Source: Nitriliruptoraceae bacterium
GTDB lineage: Bacteria; Actinomycetota; Nitriliruptoria; Nitriliruptorales; Nitriliruptoraceae
DNA: 9,536 bases
Assembly (NCBI GenBank): GCA_007117945.1
Contig: SKTN01000143.1
Location: 1-9,536 of the forward strand
Direction: 5' to 3'
The notes beneath the pieces were generated by a model. The model saw only the letters and a program-made list of their open reading frames with translations. It was not told where the DNA came from and ran no database searches. This document shows, piece after piece, positions 1-7,100 of the stretch. Both the position numbers and the translations under genes were made by a program. Position 1 is the first letter of the stretch, and every line of letters starts with the position of its first letter.

Positions 1-1116
1 CCGATCTCGTTGCGGGCGACGGCCACGCCGATCGACGCGCCGACACCGACCGTGCCACCGACGGCGACGGACGCCGAGGCCGCGACGACGACCGCCTCGA
101 TCCGTGCCCGATCCCGCGCGGAGACCTCGACGCTGCCGGGCTGCCACCAGATCCCGCCGCCCGGGATGACGGTGGTGTCGTCGATGAGCGTCGTGACCTC
201 CGCGTCGCGGATGCGCGCGCTGGTCTGGCTGAGGATCGTGTTCACCGACCGGGTCCCGGCGCCTGCCACGGCCACCCCGACCGTCCCGCCGAAGCCCAGA
301 CCCAGGGAGGCAGCGGCCGACACGCTGCGGATCACCGCCTCGCTGGTGGCCTGAACCAGGAGTCCACCGGCCCGCACCAGGAGGTCGCCGCGGTGCACGA
401 GGGTCTCGACGACGGTGGAGATGGTGTTCTGCGCGATCGTGACGCCGACGGAGATCGCGACGCCGGCCGTCCCACCGAACGCGGCGGAGATCGCGGCAGC
501 CACCGCGACGGTGTTGATCGTCGCGGCGTCACGGGCCACGACCCGGACCACGTCGGCGGTGACGGAGTGTTCCAGGGTGTCGAGGTTGGAACGGATCACC
601 GCCTGCACCTGCGTGGCGATCTCGTTCAGAGCGACGACCCCGGAGCCGGCGAACCCGACCCCGGCCTTGCCGCCCGCACCCACCGCTGCGGTGGCGGCGA
701 CCACGAGGGCGTTGATCCGCTGGGTCGAGGTCGCGAGCAGGTCCACGGCACCGCCCGCCGTCACCACCGAGTCGACGATCGTGGCCGAGATGCGCGCGGC
801 CGGGCCCCCGGCGCCGGCACCGAGGTCGTTGAGGGCGACGGCGATGCCGATGGAGGCGCCAACGCCCGCCTTGCCGCCGACGCCGACGGACAGGGCCGCG
901 GCCACGATCGTGGCGGTGATGGTCGAGTCGTTGGTCGCTCGCAGCAGCACGTCCCCGGCACTGGTGACGGTGCTGCCGGAGATCCGGGCGTCGACCCGGC
1001 TGGCATCATCGTTGACCGCGACCGCACCAGCGCCGGCGACGGCGATGCCGGCCTTGCCGCCGATGCCGGCGGCCAGCGCGGCCGCCGCGGACACGACGTC
1101 GATGGTCGGTGCAGAG
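1..1116 (-). repeat. Homogeneous GG[K/T]-type beta-strand repeat array (units 1-6)
   Basis: Six consecutive units of about 60-70 residues lie here, the most alike in the window. Each has a Val/Thr strand, an Ala-rich strand ending in Gly-Gly-Lys or Gly-Gly-Thr, then a hydrophobic strand closing on Asn. Turn sequences in units 4 to 6 are GGKAGVGFAGSG, GGKAGVGASIGI and GGKAGIAVAGAG. Lys to Asn spacing is constant: Lys codons at 666-668, 870-872 and 1053-1055 pair with Asn codons at 624-626, 828-830 and 1011-1013. Units 1 to 3 have Thr in the Lys position with the same spacing to Asn. Units alternate between a GAG/GSG form and an S[IV]G form. The array continues off the left edge towards the C-terminus. 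Confidence 0.85.
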
Positions 1117-4100
1117 ATCACCAGCTTGCCCTCGGCGGTGAGCTCGAGCACATAGGAGCGGCCGTCGACGTCGATGACCTGCCAGAGCGAGCCGGGGGTC
1201 AGTGCAACGATGCTGAGCGAGAAGCGCTCCTCGGCGACCTCGTCTCCCTGGGCGCTCTCGACGATGACGACGCGGGTGGTGTTGAGCGCGAGTCCGGCGT
1301 CCTTCAGGAGGTTCGCGATGGCCTGCTGGAGCGCGAGGACCTCTGCGGGCGACGGCGCGACGAGCAACCACTGCCCCGGGCTCACGGGCGCGGACGTCGA
1401 CGCCGTGAAGCGGGCCGCGATATCGACCGCGCGGCCCTCATCTCCGGTGTCGACCTTCGGTCCGGTGTACCGGTAGATGCGGCCGACGTGCGGGCCGGAC
1501 ATGACCCGCACGGTGTCGCCGGGCTCCAGCACGCTGGTCCAGCCGTCGGGATCATGCGTCCGGTAGGTGGTTCCACTCGGGTCGTAGCTGTCGGGATCGC
1601 CGTCGTCGGGCCCCGGCGAGTTCGCGACGTCGCTGACGGCGAGGTCGAGGGAGTCCCGGTCGAACGTGACGCCGTGCACGGTCTCGCCGACGAAGCCGAC
1701 CGTGTCAAGGGCGGTGGCGAGCGCGCTCGCGGCGATCGTGACGTCGCCACCGGTGGTGGTCACCACAGCACTGTCGATCGCTGCGGTCACGTCGCGGTCG
1801 ATGCTGTTGATCGCGAACGAGAGCCCGACCGCCACGGAGACGCCGACCTTGCCGCCGAGCGACCCGGCGACCGCTGCCGCAGCGGCCACGGCTCGGATGT
1901 TGGAGCGGTCCAGGGCGGTGACGGTCACCCCGTGGGCGACGATGCCGTCGCCGGCCGAGCTGACGATGCGCGCCTCGGTCGTCGCGCTGATGCGGTTCTC
2001 CGCGTGGACCCCGGCCCCACCGATCGCCACCCCGGCCTTCTTGCCACCCGCGAGCGCCACGGAGGCGGCGGCGACGGTGGCTTCGATGCGCTGCTCGGCG
2101 GTCGCGGCGACCAGAACGTCGCCGGAGCTGTGGATCGCCGAGCTGCGGACCTCTGCCCGGCTCGCGTCCCCGACGGCGTCACCCAGGACGTGCACCCACC
2201 GGGAGCGGTCCGAGTGATCCTCCGACTCCAGGTCGATGAAGGGTGCGAAGTCCGGACCGAGGTAGCGGTAGACGGTGTCGTCGACCGGGTCCTGACCGGG
2301 GACGAACACGGTCTGGCTCGTCAGCAGCGCCGTCGGACGGTCCTCGATGCGGTGGGACGTGGTGGCGGCACGCGCGGCGTCGCCGGTGGACACGACCTCC
2401 CACTCGTAGCCGAGGAACTCGAGGACGGTGCCACCGAAGTTGTAGACCGTGCCGACGATGTAGGCCGACGGCTCGTCGTAGGTGATCTCGGTGATCTCCC
2501 CGTCGTCCTCCACCTCGGTGCTCAGGACGGCGACGTTCACGACCCCCTCGGCGTCCGGGGCGAGGTCGCTCGGGGCCCACCGCTCGGGGTTCTCCATGTC
2601 GAAAGCACCGAGGTTCACGGTGGCCGACAGCTGCTCGCCGACCCAGCGGTACAGCTCGCCGGTGCGGGGGCCGTCGGTGATCCGGACGGTCTCGCCGGGC
2701 TGCAGGGCGGTCGGGTCTGCGGTGTCGAGCCAGGTCGCCGCCTGGGTCGCGTAGGGGTCCCAGCCGACGAAGTTGCGGGCGACCGCGATCCCGATGGCGG
2801 CCCCCACGCTGGTGGAGGTCCCGAGACCGACGCTCGCGGCCACGGAGATGATCGTCGCCGCGATGGTGCGGGTGCTGTGCACGGTGACCGTGACGTTGCC
2901 GACGGGCTCCAGCTCGGTCCCGAGCGAGCTGGTGATGATCAGCGCCTCGGCGCTGCCGATGATCACGTTGGTCGCCGCGGCTCCGCCGCCCGACAGCGCG
3001 ATGCCCTTCTGGCCGGCGGCGACGCTGACCGCGACGGCAGCGGCGGTGGTCTCGATGCTGGCGGCGTTGACCACCTCGACCAGCACGTGCCCGCCGTCGG
3101 TCAGGATGGTGCTGGACTCGATGACGGCGCGGGTGGAGTGCGGGAAGACCTGACCGCCCTGGGTCAGCTCCCCGATGCGGTTCATGGCGACGGTGACGCC
3201 GACCGCGGCGACGACGCTGGTGGAGTCCTTCCCCGCCGACAGTGCGGCCGAGACACCGATGCCGAAGGCCTCCACCTCGGCCACGGAGCTGGCCCGGACC
3301 GTGACGGTGACGGTGTCCGGCGCGGTCGAGGTGGTGGTGACCCCGGCGTCGCGGATCGCCGCCTGGACCTCGCGGGCGATGTCGTTGATCCCGACCGAGG
3401 CCGCCAGGCTGAGGGAGATGTTGTTGTCGGAGGCGATGGTGAAGGACAGCGAGCCGCCGCCGGCGTCAGCGGTGATGTCGGTCGCGTCCGTCGCGGTGAC
3501 GGTGACCGTGGCGGCGGTGACCTCGGCACCGTCGATGGTGGCCACCACGCTGCCGACGATGTCGTTGATGGCGACCGCACCGGCACCGGCGAGGTCGAAG
3601 CTGGTCCTGTCGCCACCGACCGAGCCGGAGCCCGACGCGGCGAAGGCGAGTGCCGTGATCGATCCGGCGGCCTCCGCGATGACCTCGACGTCACCAGAGG
3701 CGGTGACGGTGGCGTCCTCGATGAGCGCGGCGACGTGGCTCTCGATCTCGCTGATGGCGACCGAGGCGCCGAAGCTCAGCCCGGTGCTGCTGCCACGGCT
3801 GAACACGACGCTGACCGCGCCGGCGTCCGCGCCGATGGTCGAGGTGTTGGCGGCGGTGACGACGACGTCGCCGTCCTCGGCCTCGACGTCGACGTCCCCG
3901 GTGATCCTGGCCTGGACCGAGGCGTCGACCGCGTTGATCATCACGGTCCCGGCGGCGGTGAGGTTGAACCCGCCGCCCTTGGCGGTGTGCACGCTGCCGG
4001 CGATGCCGAGACCCTCGGCGGTGATGGTGGCGGTGCTGCTCGCTTCGACGCGGATGCCCGTGCCTGCGGTCACCGGTGCGTCGTCGATGGCGGCGGTGAC

Positions 4101-7100
4101 ACGGCTGGTGACCTCGTTGACGGAGACGGCCGCCCCCACGGTGACACCGTTGGTCGTCTCCTTGCCGCTGGTGGTGATGGTCGCCGCCCAGGCGGTGTTG
4201 TCGGCGGAGATCTCAGCGGCGTCGGTCGCGGTGACGGTGACGCCTCCGCCAGCCGTGACCTCGACCCCGTGGATGCGCGCTATGACGGTGCTGGCGACGA
4301 GGTTGATCGCGACGGAGCCAGCACCGGTGGCCGTGAACCGACTGCCCGTGTTCCCCTGGCTGCCGCCCGCGTCCGGGTCATCGCTGTCCACGGTGCCGGG
4401 GATCGCTGGGTCGGGGTCGCTGTCGGGGATCTGGCCGTGGGTGGTCAGGGCACCGACGACGGACTGGGCCATGATGTCGGGGCTGGAGGTCGCCTCGACC
4501 ATCACGGACCCCCCGGCGGTCACCGTCACCAGCTCGGGGGCGTCGGGGTTCGTCGGGTCCGGGTCCAGGGGACTCGCGGTGATCTCCGCGGTGACGGTCG
4601 AGTCGATGTCGTTGTAGGACACCGACGCACCGATCGTGCACGAGTTGCCCTCCGCCTTCGTCGCCGCCGCGGCACCGGCATCAGCGTCGATCGAGGAGTC
4701 GTCCGACGCAGTGACGGAGATGCTGTCGCTCGCGTCGACCGAGGAGCCGGTGACCTTCGCCTCGACCGTGCTGCTGATGATGTTGGCCGAGCCGCTGCCG
4801 GCGCCCGTGAACGCGAAGCCCGGCGTGGCGTTCTGGCCGCCGCTGCCGCTCTTGCCGCCGTTCGTCGAGCCGGTCCTGCCGCTGCTCGACTCCTGCAGGG
4901 TCCCTCCCTGGGCGCTGGTCTCGACCTCGATGGTGGCAGCCTGGCCGGCCGAGATGCCGATATCGCCCGCGGTGGCGGTCAGGGCGGAGCCGGTCACCAG
5001 CGCCTGCACGCTCGAGGAGATGTCGTTGAAGGCGAAGCTCGCGCCGGCGGTGACCGCGGGCGTGCCGGCCGCGACCGCCGCGGCGATCGCGTCGGCGTCG
5101 GCAGCAGCGTCGATGCGGCTCGTGCCCGACGCCGCCACGCGGATCGCGTGGGCGACGATCGTGCTGTCGACGATCCCCGCGACGACGCGGGAGGTGACGG
5201 TGTTGCCCGCGCCCGCCCCGGCGAAGGTGCCCTGGAAGCCGCCCTTTCCCTCGTCCGGTGCGCTCGGCAGCGTGAATCCCCATCCGACCCTTGCGGTGAA
5301 CGCCTCGCCGCCGCAGGTCCCCGTCAGCTGCACGCGGTGGACGACCGAGCCCCGCTCGGTGTCCGCATCGGTCAGCTCGTACGTGACCGGGAGCGAGGTG
5401 CACCTTTCGCCCCCGCTGAGATCCCCACACCCGGTCAACGCGAGCGTCAGTTGGTCACCGTCGAGCGTGCTGCTGCCGTCGACGTCCGCGTTCGCGAGCT
5501 TCAGGCCGTCGAGCTGCTGATCGCCGGTGTTCTCGATCCCGAACACGTAGACCATGACCTGCTTGCCGTCGACCTCGTCCGGCGCGCCCACCACCCTGAT
5601 CGTGACCCCCTCGAGTTCGACCTCACCGAGGAGGGATCCGGGGCTCGGCTGCTGCGGGTCGAGGTTCCCGGGGTCCGGGGGGGCGTCCTTGGCCGCTGCA
5701 CCGGCACTCGCGGTCACCGTGACGGAGCTGTCCGAGACCGACGCCACGAGGGCCTCGCCCTGCTCGGCCGCGACGTTCGAGCCGACGATCGAGGCGTCGA
5801 CGTCGAGGGTGACGAGGTTCACGGCGATGGAGGCCCCGACGCCGACGACCTCCGACTCGGCGGTCTGCGAGGTGGCGGTCGTATCGATGTGCAGGCCGCT
5901 GGTGGCCGTGACCGCGATGCCCCCGTCGGTCGCGGTGAGGACGGTGCCGGGTCCGCTGTCGGCACCGACGGTCGCGGTGGTCTCCACCTCGGCGATCACC
6001 AGGGAGAACGACCCGGCCACGCCGACCTTCGCCGAGCCAGCGCCGGAGGTGGCCGTCGAGGTCACGAGGTGTTCGAGGTCCTCGTCGGGCATCGAGGCGG
6101 CGATGCGGATCGTGGCCCCGGTGAGCGACGCGCCGTGCTCGACGACCGAGCGGTTGGTGACCTCGGCCAGGCTGAGGGCGACCGCGGCCGCGACCCCGAC
6201 CGTTCCCGTCTCACCGCTGCGGGTGCGGACGGTGGACCCGTCCGCTGCCGCGGTGACGAGGAGCGCGGCTGCCGAGGTCACGGTGATGGCGCCGGCGGTC
6301 TCGACGGCCACCCCCTCGGCGACCGTGGAGCTGACGTCCAACGACAGCACGTGCACCACGACCGCCCCGGCCACGCTGACGGTGACCGGGGCACCATCGG
6401 CGTCGGTGTTCTCGCTGTCCGAGCTCGGTGTCTGCTTGCCCCCGGAGGGCGGGGCGGCTGCACCATCCCGGTTCCAGGCGGTGCCGGCGAGGACGTCGGC
6501 GAGGGTGCGCTGCGATCCGACCTGGCCGTCGACGCCACCCTCCGGCTGATCCGGGTGGCCGTCGTCGGGGGCGCCGCTCGCGGAGGCGGTCGCGGAGGTG
6601 GTGACCGCGAGCCGGCCGAGGGCCGAGACCGTGAGATCGGCGTCGTTGGTGATGGTGACGTCGCGGGCGAGCAGCGCCTCGATGGCGTGGTTGGTGATCA
6701 CCACGGCGACAGCGGCGCCCAGGGCCGCGTCCGCAGCCGTGGTCTCCCCCGTCGTCGTCGTCAGGATCGTGGCGTCCTGCCTGGCCGTGACCGCGACCGG
6801 GCCGGCCGCGACGAGCCCGACACCCGCCGGTATGCACGCGGTGGTGTCGACGTTGGAGAGCACGACCGCGACCGCGGCGGCGATGCCGACCTGTCCGCCC
6901 TCGACACCGGTCGCCGCTGTGGTCGTGAGGGTGTGACCGGTGACCGCCGTCACCGTCACCTCGCCGAGCCCCGCATCCCCGCCGGGTTGGAGGACCGCAC
7001 CGTCCGCGATGCCGGCGAGGGTGTCGTGCCGCACCAGGTTGAGGGCGACCGAGGCGCCAGCCCCGAAGGTGCCCCCGGCGGTCGGGTCTGCGCCGGGCAC

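Noticed and set aside
3290..4240. Tandem DNA repeats or CRISPR-like array built on recurring gtgacggtgac strings
   Set aside because: The strings encode VTVT strands at protein-level spacing, vary in sequence and have no constant repeat-spacer structure.
3175..4617. 480-codon plus-strand frame, Ala/Thr/Ser/Val-rich and superficially like a secreted protein
   Set aside because: It overlaps the strong repeats of the minus-strand frame and its composition follows from reading GC-rich Val/Thr/Asp codons in another register. The repeated MSL-like and ATxAP-like strings are echoes of the AVAIN repeats.
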